25,075 bases of DNA. Origin: CAYVZU01 sp964455935. GTDB taxonomy: Bacteria > Fibrobacterota > CAYVZU01. This document shows positions 14,783-23,311 of this stretch, piece after piece. The notes beneath the pieces were generated by a model. That model saw only the letters and a program-made list of their open reading frames with translations. It did not search any database and was not told the origin of the DNA. Within the stretch, counting starts at the first letter, position 1; each line of letters opens with the position of its first letter. The stretch is taken from positions 1 through 25,075 of the forward strand of contig CAYVZU010000053.1 of the NCBI GenBank assembly GCA_964455935.1. Direction: 5' to 3'. Position numbers and translations under genes: made by a program.

Positions 14783-15720
14783 GACGCTCCCCGTTGCTTT
14801 GGTTGCATTCCCTTCTGGCTTCCCATCCCACGGTGGGGGGCCAGGCCATTATCGAAGGCGTCATGATGCGGGGCAAGCAGTCGTTTTCAATGGCTGTTCG
14901 CCGCAAAAACGGCGAGATCGTCTGCCATCGCGAACCCTACATCGCATTGTCCAAGAGAAAGAAATGGCTGGCCCCGCCGGTGCTGCGTGGATTCGCGGCG
15001 CTGGCCGAGTCGCTAAGCCTTGGGCTGCGGGCGTTGAATTTCTCGGCGGATGTTGCCATGCAGGATGAAAAGGGCCACGCCACAATTCAGCCGAAGACAT
15101 TGAAAGACTCGGTCGTAAGCGGCCTGACCATTGTCGCTTCGTTGGGCATTGGCCTGGCTCTTTTCATGTATCTCCCGCTGCTCATCTCTTCGTTCATCCA
15201 AAAACCCCAAAATCCTTTTCTGTTCAACCTGATCGCGGGCGTTTTCCGAATTTCCATTTTCCTCGGGTATCTGTGGGCCATATCCCAGTGGAAGGACATT
15301 CAGCGCATTTTCGAGTATCACGGGGCCGAACACAAGGCCATTTTCACCTACGAATCCGGCCAGGAGCTCACGGCGGAGAATGCGGCCGGCTACACGACTC
15401 AACATCCGCGCTGCGGCACCAGTTTCCTGCTGATCGTGGCCCTGGTCTGCATTTTCCTATTTGGCATTGTGGACGGTGCCTACGCGCTGGCGTTTGGCCC
15501 GTACCCAACGATTCTGCACCGCTTTCTGGTTCATGTGCTGCTGATCCCTTTTGTCTCGGGCGTTTCGTACGAGCTTCTTAAGGCCTCGGACCGGGGCAAA
15601 CGGAATCCGCTGGTTTCGGCCCTCATTCAGCCGGGGTTGTGGCTGCAGCGCATCACCACGCGCCCGCCGGACGACAAGCAGCTGGAAGTCGCTTTCTCGG
15701 CGCTTAAGGCCGTGGTGTGA
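14779..15720 (+). CDS. DUF1385 membrane protein (YqhQ-like)
   Basis: A 313-residue integral membrane protein of the DUF1385 family, of unknown biochemical role. Family signatures are GGQAIIEGVMMRG near the N-terminus, the central EYHGAEHKAIFTYE, and HPRCGTSFLL. About four hydrophobic segments follow from residue 115 onward (VASLGIGLALFMYLPLLI; LIAGVFRISIFLGYLW; LLIVALVCIFLFGIV; VHVLLIPFVSGVSYELL). AAGGAG 8 nt upstream supports the ATG at 14779, which overlaps the thyX stop. Placement just before prfA is a recurring bacterial arrangement. Confidence 0.92.
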   Translation: MRRSPLLWLHSLLASHPTVGGQAIIEGVMMRGKQSFSMAVRRKNGEIVCHREPYIALSKRKKWLAPPVLRGFAALAESLSLGLRALNFSADVAMQDEKGHATIQPKTLKDSVVSGLTIVASLGIGLALFMYLPLLISSFIQKPQNPFLFNLIAGVFRISIFLGYLWAISQWKDIQRIFEYHGAEHKAIFTYESGQELTAENAAGYTTQHPRCGTSFLLIVALVCIFLFGIVDGAYALAFGPYPTILHRFLVHVLLIPFVSGVSYELLKASDRGKRNPLVSALIQPGLWLQRITTRPPDDKQLEVAFSALKAVV

Positions 15721-15785
15721 AAAGAAGCCGTGAGTCATGCCTGGCGAGTCGTGAAGGGCCGATTATACTTTGCCGGTAAGAAACA

Positions 15786-16850
15786 ATGATTCTCGATAAA
15801 ATTGGCGCCATTGAAAAACGCCTGGAAGAGCTTGAATCCAAACTCATGGACCCGGCTTGCCTTTCGAACGCAAAAGAGTACCAGGAATTGCGCAAAGAGC
15901 ACGCGGACCTCGCAAAAAAAGCGCCCACACTGATTCAGTACCGGACAATGATCGAGCACGAGAAGGAAGCGCGGCACGTTTTGGAAACCGAAAGCGATCG
16001 CGATCTGCTGGAGTTGGCGCAGGAGGAGATAAAGCAGATCGAACAGGAGAAGCCGAATCTCGAACAGAAGGTCATGGCCCTTCTTATTCCGCGCGATCCC
16101 GGTGACGAAAAAAACGCGATTCTGGAGATCCGCTCCGGAACCGGCGGGGACGAAGCCGCTCTTTTCGCGGCCGAGTTGTACCGCATGTATTCACGCTATG
16201 CCGAGCGCGAAGGCTGGAAGGTCGAGACCATGAGCGCCAGTCCCACGGGAATCGGCGGCATGAAGGAGATTGTTTTCCTCCTCTCGGGACCCAATGTGTA
16301 CGGCCGGCTCAAGTATGAAGCCGGGGTCCACCGCGTGCAGCGCGTCCCCGAAACCGAGGCCCAGGGCCGCATTCACACCTCCGCCGCAACGGTCGCGGTG
16401 ATGCGCGAGGCCGAGGACGTGGAAATCGACGTTCGCGACGAGGATCTTCGCATCGATACGTTTCGCGCCGGAGGGCATGGCGGCCAGAATGTCAACAAAG
16501 TCGAGACCGCCGTGCGCATCACCCACATACCTACCGGGGTCGTGGTCTCGATGCAGGACGAGAAGAGCCAACACAAAAACCGCCAGAAGGCGATGAAGAT
16601 TCTCAAGTCGCGCCTCCTTGAAGCCAAGATGCGCGAACAGCAGGCCAAAGAGGCGGCCACCCGCAAGAACATGGTCGGCTCGGGGGACCGCTCGGACAAA
16701 ATTCGCACCTACAACTTTCCGCAGAACCGCGTCACCGACCACCGGATCGGCTTGACCCTATACAATCTCGACCGCGTGATCGAAGGCGATCTCGACCAGC
16801 TTTTCGATCAACTGGCGGTCGCGGATACGGCGGAGAAGATTCAGGCGTAG
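15786..16850 (+). CDS. prfA: Peptide chain release factor 1
   Basis: RF1 (354 residues) reads UAA and UAG stops and triggers peptide release. The GGQ motif that enters the peptidyl transferase centre is at 232-234 (AGGHGGQNVNKVE). The stop-codon recognition tripeptide is PET at 188-190 in RVPETEAQGRIHTSA, the P-x-T type of RF1, not the SPF of RF2. The coiled N-terminal domain (1-100) and the C-terminal NFPQNRVTDHRIGLTLYNLD are standard. The ATG at 15786 has only a weak ribosome binding site (GGTAAG). PrmC, which methylates the Gln of GGQ, is encoded downstream. Confidence 0.97.
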   Translation: MILDKIGAIEKRLEELESKLMDPACLSNAKEYQELRKEHADLAKKAPTLIQYRTMIEHEKEARHVLETESDRDLLELAQEEIKQIEQEKPNLEQKVMALLIPRDPGDEKNAILEIRSGTGGDEAALFAAELYRMYSRYAEREGWKVETMSASPTGIGGMKEIVFLLSGPNVYGRLKYEAGVHRVQRVPETEAQGRIHTSAATVAVMREAEDVEIDVRDEDLRIDTFRAGGHGGQNVNKVETAVRITHIPTGVVVSMQDEKSQHKNRQKAMKILKSRLLEAKMREQQAKEAATRKNMVGSGDRSDKIRTYNFPQNRVTDHRIGLTLYNLDRVIEGDLDQLFDQLAVADTAEKIQA

Positions 16851-16923
16851 ACTAAACCGGTACGGGCACCACTCCACATCCCACCCGAATTCCATTTATG
16901 AGCCTCCATCGTAACCTCATTCT

Positions 16924-16953
16924 TGTAGGGACATGGCATGCGGTATCCCTACA
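16924..16953. repeat. Short palindrome TGTAGGGA...TCCCTACA
   Basis: TGTAGGGA (16924-16931) and TCCCTACA (16946-16953) pair exactly around a 14-nt loop that contains GGCATGC. There is no T tract. From general knowledge, GTAGGG(A/G)CA-type palindromes are widespread intergenic repeats. It lies between prfA and prmC. Confidence 0.65.
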
Positions 16954-16981
16954 GATGTTCAGCGGTTTATTGGGGTAACCC

Positions 16982-17833
16982 ATGCCTGAAACGCTTCTGT
17001 CGATTCTCGAAAAGACCGGCGGCTACTTTAAGGAGAAGGGCATTGAGTCGCCCCGTCTCAATGCCGAGTTGCTGTTGTGCCGCCTGCTGGGGGTCAAACG
17101 AATTCAGCTCTACCTCCAGTTCGACCGTCCCTTGGGCGAGGCGGAACTCAATCGTTTTCGCGAAATGGTCCGCAGGCGCGGACAGCGGGTTCCGCTCCAG
17201 TATGTGACCGGAATCGCCTACTTCCGAAACGGTGAGTTCGAGGCGGGGGAGGGGGTCTTGATTCCCCGGCCCGAGACCGAGATTGTCGTGGATGTGGCGA
17301 TCCGGCGAATCCACGAATCCGGCGGGCGTCGCATACTCGATTTCGGAGCCGGATCGGGCTGCATCGCTGTCAGTCTGGTCAACGAGGTGGAATACGCGGA
17401 AGTGGTCGGGCTGGAGCGTTCGGATACGGCCCTGGCCTATGCACGAAAGAATGCCGAACGCAACAAAGCCGATCTCAATCGACTGACGTGGACGCGCTCA
17501 TCTCAATTGGACTCCTCGCTTGGATGCTTTGACCTGATCGTGTCCAACCCGCCCTATATTCCCGCCAATGGAATCCCCGGTTTGCAGCCCGAGGTCCGGT
17601 TCGAACCTGCCGAAGCGCTCGACGGCGGGGCCGACGGGCTCGACTATTACCGGCTGTTCGCACGGAAAGCGCCTGAGGTGCTCAAGCCAGGGGGCTGGCT
17701 GGTTGCTGAAATCGGATTTGGTCAGAAGGATGCAATTGGGGAAATCTTCCAGGCGGCTGGAAAGTGGCGGACAATTGCGTTCCATCCGGATCTGGCGGGG
17801 ATTCCACGGGTGCTGGAAGTTCAGTTGGGGTGA
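16982..17833 (+). CDS. prmC: Release factor glutamine methyltransferase PrmC
   Basis: PrmC N5-methylates the glutamine of the GGQ motif in RF1 and RF2 using SAM. The 283-residue protein has the helical N-terminal domain (1-85), IPRPETE (94-100), the SAM motif ILDFGAGSGCIAVSL (118-132) and the catalytic NPPY (189-192) followed by IPANGI. The later YYRLFARKAPEVLKPGGWLVAEIG is the family's core strand. The ATG at 16982 follows GGGG by 6 nt. It pairs functionally with prfA, 131 bases upstream on the same strand. The end converges on dxs. Confidence 0.96.
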   Translation: MPETLLSILEKTGGYFKEKGIESPRLNAELLLCRLLGVKRIQLYLQFDRPLGEAELNRFREMVRRRGQRVPLQYVTGIAYFRNGEFEAGEGVLIPRPETEIVVDVAIRRIHESGGRRILDFGAGSGCIAVSLVNEVEYAEVVGLERSDTALAYARKNAERNKADLNRLTWTRSSQLDSSLGCFDLIVSNPPYIPANGIPGLQPEVRFEPAEALDGGADGLDYYRLFARKAPEVLKPGGWLVAEIGFGQKDAIGEIFQAAGKWRTIAFHPDLAGIPRVLEVQLG

Positions 17834-17891
17834 TCCGACGGATTCTTCTTTGGTTCTTCCAACCTGCGCGTTTTGGGCGCCGGAGGCGGGT

Positions 17892-17942
17892 ACATTCTGG
17901 GGCCCTGCCACAACATCCAGGTTGTGGCAGGGCCGAGAATGT
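17892..17942. terminator. Strong hairpin between convergent prmC and dxs
   Basis: A perfect 14 bp stem (GGCCCTGCCACAAC at 17901-17914, GTTGTGGCAGGGCC at 17921-17934, 6-nt loop) is extended by ACATTCT (17892-17898) and AGAATGT (17936-17942). It lies between the 3' ends of two converging genes, where a bidirectional terminator or RNA-stabilising element is expected. There is no T tract, so it could equally be a dispersed palindromic repeat. Confidence 0.6.
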
Positions 17943-17981
17943 CGTGGCTATGTATGAGACCGGGTATGAAGAGGGCTGGCT

Positions 17982-19874
17982 TTAGGCCTTTACGGGCCAT
18001 TTCTTCAGCCAGGCGCTGATGCCGGCGGCCATCTTGTAAGGCGAAAGGCCCAATTCGTCCAGAAGGAGCGACTTGGTGCCATGCTCGACGAAGCGGTCGG
18101 GATAGCCCAGGTTTAGAACCCGTGATGCAAGACCCAGGGCCTGGACTCTTTCGCAAATTGCGCTGCCGAATCCACCCACAACGGTATTGCTTTCGACGGT
18201 CACCACGTTCTTCGATTCGGCCAGGATCCGGTCGAATCCCTCTCCAAGCGGCTTGGCAAATCGCGCATTCACCACCCCTGCCTTGATTTGGTGCTCTTGG
18301 GCAAGACGGTCCGCCGCCTGCAGGGCCGAATTCACAAGATCGCCGATCGCGAAAATCGTCACGTCCCCGCCTGCGGTCAGGACCTCGGGCTCTCCGAGGG
18401 GAAGCGCCGTGAAGGCGGACGGCAGATCGACGCCGAAGCCGGCGCCGCGGGGATAGCGGATGCAGACCGGGCCGTCTTTGTATTCCACCGCGGTTTGAAG
18501 CATATGGCAAAGCTCGGCTTCGTCCTTGGGCGCCATGACGACCATATGCGGAATCAGGCGCAGATAGGAGAGATCGAAATACCCGTGGTGGGTGGGCCCG
18601 TCATCGCCCACAAGGCCCGCGCGATCCAGGCAAAAAATCACCGGGAACCGGCTCAGGGCCACGTCATGGATGATCTGGTCGAATGACCGCTGCAAAAAGG
18701 TGGAATAGATGGCGACCACCGGTCGGATTCCCCGGGTGGCCATTCCGGCCGCAAATGTCACGGCATGCGATTCGGCGATTCCCACATCGAAGAGCCGGTC
18801 GGGAAAAGCTTCGCCAAAGGCCTTTAGCCCAGTACCGTCGGGCATGGCCGCTGTGACAGCCGCCAGTTCGGGTTGCGTCCGGCCCAGGTCCACCATGGCC
18901 TGGGAAAAAACCTCGGTAAACGTGGGCTTCGAGCCGGGGTGTTTCTGCACTTTTCCCGAACTGCGCTCGAAGCTGCCGATCCCGTGAAACCGGGTCGCAT
19001 CCTGCTCGGCGAATTCACACCCCTTTCCCTTTTTGGTCTGGATGTGAATCAGCACCGGCCCTGACACGCCGGCGCGCGCATTGCGCAGAACGTCGATGAG
19101 CTGGTTGAGGTTATGGCCGTCGATCAGGCCGAAATACCGGAATCCCAGGTCCTCGAATAACTTGCCGGGAATGACCAGATGCTTGATGCTTTCATCGATA
19201 CTCTTAACGATCTTACGGATTCCGCTTCCCACCATCGAGAGCCGGCCTGTCAATTCCCACAGATCTTTCTTGAGCTTGTTGTAGCGCGGATCGACGATGA
19301 CCCTCGTCAGGTATTGCGAGATGGCGCCTACGTTGCGCGAGATCGACATGCTGTTGTCGTTGAGGATCACGGTTAAGTTGGTTTTGCGGGCCCCGGCGTT
19401 GTTAAGGCCCTCGTAGGCCAGGCCGCCGGTCATTGAGCCGTCGCCGATAACGGCGACCACGTGATAATTTTCTTTCCTTAAGTCGCGCGCGACGGCCATT
19501 CCAAGTGCGCTTGAAATGGAGGTCGAGGCGTGGCCCACGCTGAAACAGTCGTATTCGCTTTCCTCGATGCGCGGAAAACCCGAAAGCCCCCCGTGCTGGC
19601 GAATGGTGTGGAAGCGGTCGTTGCGGCATGTCAGGATTTTGTGCGCGTAGGCCTGGTGGCCCACATCCCAGACAATCTTGTCGCGGGGGGTATCGTACAC
19701 GTAATGAAGCGCGGTGGCCAGCTCCACGGCTCCCAGGCTTGGGGCCAGGTGACCGCCCGATTCGCTGATCACGGCCAAGATCCGCTCCCGGATCTCTTTG
19801 GCCAGCGGGATCAGCTCCGTCGGTTTGAGCCGGCGCAGGTCGGCCGGGGAGTTGAGCGATTCGAGCAGAGCCAC
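17982..19874 (-). CDS. dxs: 1-deoxy-D-xylulose-5-phosphate synthase
   Basis: Dxs condenses pyruvate and glyceraldehyde 3-phosphate to DXP, the first step of the MEP pathway, with thiamine diphosphate. The 630-residue protein is the usual length. Visible are the N-terminal SESGGHLAPSLGAVELATAL, VWDVGHQAYAHKIL, the ThDP motif GDGSMTGGLAYEGLNNAG ending in NDNSMSISRNVG, DRAGLVGDDGPTHHG in the pyrimidine-binding domain, and the transketolase C-terminal domain. The start is GTG at 19874; TAGTG overlaps the ispA stop codon by one base, so translation is coupled. It is the last gene of xseA-xseB-ispA-dxs. Confidence 0.97.
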   Translation of the reverse strand: MALLESLNSPADLRRLKPTELIPLAKEIRERILAVISESGGHLAPSLGAVELATALHYVYDTPRDKIVWDVGHQAYAHKILTCRNDRFHTIRQHGGLSGFPRIEESEYDCFSVGHASTSISSALGMAVARDLRKENYHVVAVIGDGSMTGGLAYEGLNNAGARKTNLTVILNDNSMSISRNVGAISQYLTRVIVDPRYNKLKKDLWELTGRLSMVGSGIRKIVKSIDESIKHLVIPGKLFEDLGFRYFGLIDGHNLNQLIDVLRNARAGVSGPVLIHIQTKKGKGCEFAEQDATRFHGIGSFERSSGKVQKHPGSKPTFTEVFSQAMVDLGRTQPELAAVTAAMPDGTGLKAFGEAFPDRLFDVGIAESHAVTFAAGMATRGIRPVVAIYSTFLQRSFDQIIHDVALSRFPVIFCLDRAGLVGDDGPTHHGYFDLSYLRLIPHMVVMAPKDEAELCHMLQTAVEYKDGPVCIRYPRGAGFGVDLPSAFTALPLGEPEVLTAGGDVTIFAIGDLVNSALQAADRLAQEHQIKAGVVNARFAKPLGEGFDRILAESKNVVTVESNTVVGGFGSAICERVQALGLASRVLNLGYPDRFVEHGTKSLLLDELGLSPYKMAAGISAWLKKWPVKA

Positions 19875-20746
19875 TAGTTCAGCCTTTCGACGATGAAGTC
19901 CGCCGTCTCGATCAGCAGACCGGCCCGGTCTTCGAACCGCAACAGCGCGTCTTTGGCCTCGCGGGCCAGATCGCGCGCGATGCGCCGCGATTCATCGAGC
20001 CCCCAAAGGGCCGGGTATGTGATTTTGCCGCGGGCCTGGTCGCTGCCGGCATCCTTGCCGATCTGCTCGGTTGTGCTGACCACATCCAGAATGTCATCGG
20101 CCACCTGAAAGGCCAGGCCAATGCGGTCGCCATACACCGTCAGCGCGGCCAGGTCTTCCTCACCGCCACCGGCCAGCATGGCGCCCGTTCGTACCGAGGC
20201 GCGGATGAAGGCGCCGGTTTTCCGAGTATGAATATATTCCAGAACGTCACGGCCCACTTTCGATCCTTCCGACTCGATATCCACGACTTGGCCGGCGATC
20301 ATGCCGTCGGTGCCCAGCGATTTGCTGATCTCCGTAACGATCCGGCAGTCTCCGGTGCGGGCCAGGAGTTCAAAAGCATAAATGCAGAGCGCGTCCCCGC
20401 CCAGTACCGCGATGGCTTCGCCAAAGACCCTGTGGTTTGTGGGCTTGCCGCGCCGAAAGTCGTCATCATCCATGCATGGGAGGTCGTCGTGAATCAACGA
20501 GAAGGCATGGAGCATCTCGATGGCGCAACCTGCGGCCAGAATTCGCTCGTCGCCTGGGATACCGCCACACAACTCAAAGGCGGCCATGGCCAGCGCCGGC
20601 CGGATCCGCTTTCCGCCGGCCAGGACGCTATAACGCATGGAACGATGAATGTTCTCGGGATAGGTCGTTTCGGCCGGAAGATAGCGCTCCAGGGCGGAGT
20701 TGACGGCCTGCTGCGTGGCCGACAGATAGTCCTGAAGCCGGCTCAC
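19874..20746 (-). CDS. ispA: Farnesyl/short-chain polyprenyl diphosphate synthase
   Basis: A 290-residue trans-prenyltransferase that joins IPP units to an allylic diphosphate. The first Asp-rich motif is DDLPCMDD (87-94) and the second is QVADDILDV. An aromatic residue (Phe82) five places before the first motif suggests a short product such as farnesyl diphosphate, but geranylgeranyl diphosphate cannot be excluded. The start is GTG at 20746, overlapping the xseB stop (GTGA). Clustering with xseB and dxs is a classic bacterial arrangement and joins the product of the MEP pathway to chain elongation. Confidence 0.95.
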   Translation of the reverse strand: MSRLQDYLSATQQAVNSALERYLPAETTYPENIHRSMRYSVLAGGKRIRPALAMAAFELCGGIPGDERILAAGCAIEMLHAFSLIHDDLPCMDDDDFRRGKPTNHRVFGEAIAVLGGDALCIYAFELLARTGDCRIVTEISKSLGTDGMIAGQVVDIESEGSKVGRDVLEYIHTRKTGAFIRASVRTGAMLAGGGEEDLAALTVYGDRIGLAFQVADDILDVVSTTEQIGKDAGSDQARGKITYPALWGLDESRRIARDLAREAKDALLRFEDRAGLLIETADFIVERLN

Positions 20747-21009
20747 GATTCCGGTTTCCCCTGCAAATCGGGCAGGTCCAGGTCTTCCGTGGACAGTTCG
20801 CCCTTTTCATTACGCGTGAGTTTCTGCACCTTCTTCTCGGCTTCTTCCAGGATCTTCGAACAGATGCGGGACAGGCCTACGCCTTCTTCATAGAGCTTGA
20901 GGGATTCTTCCAGTTCCAAAGTGTCCGACTCGAGCCGGGCAACAATGCGTTCGAGCTTGCGAAAGCTGGGCTCGAATTTCTTTTCGGGCTTGACGGTTCC
21001 GTCATTCAT
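20743..21009 (-). CDS. xseB: Exodeoxyribonuclease VII small subunit
   Basis: XseB (88 residues) binds the XseA catalytic subunit to form exonuclease VII, which digests single-stranded DNA. The family helix pair is visible: SFRKLERIVARLESDTLELE and ESLKLYEEGVGLSRIC. The ATG at 21009 starts the conserved domain after a short charged lead; no good ribosome binding site precedes it. A longer frame from 21132 runs through a palindromic repeat and is rejected. The stop overlaps the GTG of ispA. Confidence 0.94.
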   Translation of the reverse strand: MNDGTVKPEKKFEPSFRKLERIVARLESDTLELEESLKLYEEGVGLSRICSKILEEAEKKVQKLTRNEKGELSTEDLDLPDLQGKPES

Positions 21010-21063
21010 AAGGCAAATAAAATAATATTCCGGGAACAGGCCGGGAGGGAAAAGAGACGGGTG

Positions 21064-21152
21064 ACGGGAGCCTGGAGAAGGGAGCATCGAATCAAGAAAG
21101 GGAATACGCCCAGCTCGCGTCCGCCGCGCCACTCCCTAATCCCTACTCCCGT
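21064..21152. repeat. Imperfect palindrome overlapping the xseA 3' end
   Basis: Arms ACGGGAGcctggagaAGGGAG (21064-21084) and CTCCCTaatccctaCTCCCGT (21132-21152) pair over their outer 7 and inner 6 bases and partly between. The unit fills the gap between xseA and xseB, and its right arm encodes the last residues and the stop of xseA (stop at 21136-21138). It therefore appears to have inserted at, and extended into, the end of the gene. Confidence 0.6.
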
Positions 21153-22353
21153 TTATCCTGTTCACTTTGCTCACGATGCTTCCATCTTTGAGCAGCGTCT
21201 CGATCAGGTGCCCCGGCGCCGCATCGGAGACGGATCGAATGACTTTTCGGGTTTCCGCGTCTCGGGCAATGCTGTATCCGCGCACAAAGGTGGCCAGCGG
21301 ACTTAACGCTTCGAGTTTGGCCACAATTCGTCCAAAATCACCCCCGGACAGGTCGATCCGATGGCGCATCAGCAGATGCAGGTTCCGGTCCAGTTCATCG
21401 AGCCGCTGCGCGGCTTGAAACAATTGGTCTTGCGGCGAATGGGCCTTCAGCGCCGATTGCAGATATCCCAACCGTTCCCTAATCCTGCCGAAACACGCGG
21501 ACCAGGCAAATTCGAACCGGTCGATCAGTTTGCAGAGGGCTTCGGTCTGCTGCGCATGATCAGTCACCGCGATTTCCGCGGCGGCCGAGGGCGTTGGCGC
21601 GCGTACATCAGCCACGAAATCGGCAATAGTGAAATCGATCTCGTGGCCGACCGCCGAAATCACCGGGATTTGTGAGCCGGCAATAGCCCTGGCTACGATC
21701 TCCGTATTAAAGGATGCCAGATCCTCGGCCGAGCCCCCGCCCCGGCCCACGATGAGCACGTCCACTTTGCCGTAAAGATTGAACTCGCCGATGGCACGGG
21801 CGATGGCTTCGGCCGCTCCGTCGCCTTGCACCGGAACAGGATTGAGGACGATGCGCGTGGCGGGCGCCCGGCGCCGGAGGATGTTAATGATATCGCGCAC
21901 GGCGGCGCCGGTGGGCGAGGTTACAATTCCCACGGCGGTGATAGCGGGGGGCAGCGGTCTTTTGCGCTCGGCCGCAAACAATCCTTCGGCCTGAAGCTTC
22001 TTCTTGAGCTGCTCAAAGGCGAGTTGCGCCGCGCCCAACCCCGACGGTTTCAGCGTGAATACATTGATCTGGTAGTTGCCGGCTTTTTCATAAACCTTCA
22101 GGGCACCGTAGGCGAGGATTTTCATTCCGTCTTCCGGCTTGAATTGCAGATTGGGCCGGTAGGTTTTCCATAGGACCGCGCGGATCTGACAATTCTGGTC
22201 TTTCAGCGAGAAATAGCAGTGTCCGGAGCTGTGCTGGTTCCAATTCGAGATCTCGCCTTCGATCCAGCACGGGGCCAGGCTCGATTCGATCAAGTGCTTG
22301 ACAGAGGCGGTGATTTCGGATACGGTGAAAATGGGGGTGGTGCGTTCAGCCAT
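21136..22353 (-). CDS. xseA: Exodeoxyribonuclease VII large subunit
   Basis: XseA (405 residues) is the catalytic subunit of exonuclease VII. The N-terminal OB-fold (about 1-100) includes WIEGEISNWNQHSSGHCYFS. The nuclease domain shows GIVTSPTGAAVRDI, NPVPVQGDGAAEAIA, IVGRGGGSAEDLASFN, and AVGHEIDFTIADFVADVRA followed by PTPSAAAE. The helical C-terminal region is shorter than in E. coli, though short forms are common. It is the first gene of xseA-xseB-ispA-dxs. The ATG at 22353 lacks a clear ribosome binding site. The final codons (NGSRD) come from a palindromic repeat. Confidence 0.96.
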   Translation of the reverse strand: MAERTTPIFTVSEITASVKHLIESSLAPCWIEGEISNWNQHSSGHCYFSLKDQNCQIRAVLWKTYRPNLQFKPEDGMKILAYGALKVYEKAGNYQINVFTLKPSGLGAAQLAFEQLKKKLQAEGLFAAERKRPLPPAITAVGIVTSPTGAAVRDIINILRRRAPATRIVLNPVPVQGDGAAEAIARAIGEFNLYGKVDVLIVGRGGGSAEDLASFNTEIVARAIAGSQIPVISAVGHEIDFTIADFVADVRAPTPSAAAEIAVTDHAQQTEALCKLIDRFEFAWSACFGRIRERLGYLQSALKAHSPQDQLFQAAQRLDELDRNLHLLMRHRIDLSGGDFGRIVAKLEALSPLATFVRGYSIARDAETRKVIRSVSDAAPGHLIETLLKDGSIVSKVNRINGSRD

Positions 22354-22463
22354 TAGGGGAGTTCGCGGTTCTTAGTTCTCAGTTGTCGATCGACGACTGG
22401 TACGCAATCTCCGGTCTGGGTGCCGATTCCGGGCTTTTCCACCGAGAAGGGATAATAGCCTGC

Positions 22464-23303
22464 TCACCTGGGCCTTATCACAATTATGCCATCCGGCTTC
22501 TTGTTCTCTGCAAGATATGAGACAAGGTCCTCATCGACCACCTTTTTTCGACGCGAAGAGGCGTGTCGAAGCATCGGTTTGCCTTTTTCCAGCACAACAA
22601 GGCCCACGTGCGTCACGTCGAGGCCGGCCAGGCCCGTGTAAAAGCCCAGGATATCGCCCGATTGCAGCGTGCCATAAAATTCCAAACCAAGGCTGTCGCG
22701 AGGTACAAAATTGATTTCCCGCGCAAGAACCGGCAAGCCCTCCAGCCACAGCGACTCTTCGCTCTTTTGGTTGAGATGCTTTGTCCGGTAAATTCCACCG
22801 GAGCGCTGTTGCGTCCCAAAAAGATGGGAATTATTCTCGACCCATTGCGTGAGAAAATGGTTTCGCTCGGTATAGGCGACAATGCCTGATTTGTACCGGA
22901 TCCGGCAAAGATGCTGAGGCAGACTATCGATTCCAGAGGCCGTTGCCAGAGCGACAACATAGTCAAGAAACGTGAAGCAATCCATTCCTGCAAGGTTAAG
23001 GACCAGCTTTTCGGGAACCGTGGCGCCGCCAATGAGAGTGTTGGCCTGGTATGGTATGCCAAGAAAGTGCCTGGAAATGGAAACCATTCGATTGGCCAAT
23101 GGGGCTTGTTTTGATTCTTGAAGAATCTCTTGAATTGACTTCGGGGAAAAGGTTCCCCACTCAATCACCGTTGCCGCTGGCGCCGGATGGGCGGTTTCCG
23201 CACGGATGCAGATTGCTCCGGCAATCAGGCAAGCAATACACAGGCTCAGCAGGCCTTGTGGAAGGCCCCGCGCCTGCCCGAATTGAGATCTGCCGTTTCC
23301 CAT
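22464..23303 (-). CDS. Exported DUF1460 protein (NlpC/P60-like amidase fold)
   Basis: A 279-residue predicted exported protein. A positively charged N-terminus and a hydrophobic segment (LLSLCIACLIAGAICIRA, about 18-35) suggest a signal peptide. The mature part resembles DUF1460, an NlpC/P60-type fold that acts on peptidoglycan peptides. Likely active-site residues are C109 in GMDCFTFLDYV, H232 in DVTHVGL and H247 in LRHASS. ERNHFLTQWVENN also fits the family. A cell-wall amidase or peptidase role is inferred. The ATG at 23303 gives a normal signal peptide; a start at 23378 is possible but worse. No strong ribosome binding site is seen. Confidence 0.8.
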   Translation of the reverse strand: MGNGRSQFGQARGLPQGLLSLCIACLIAGAICIRAETAHPAPAATVIEWGTFSPKSIQEILQESKQAPLANRMVSISRHFLGIPYQANTLIGGATVPEKLVLNLAGMDCFTFLDYVVALATASGIDSLPQHLCRIRYKSGIVAYTERNHFLTQWVENNSHLFGTQQRSGGIYRTKHLNQKSEESLWLEGLPVLAREINFVPRDSLGLEFYGTLQSGDILGFYTGLAGLDVTHVGLVVLEKGKPMLRHASSRRKKVVDEDLVSYLAENKKPDGIIVIRPR

Positions 23304-23311
23304 TACGCTAA

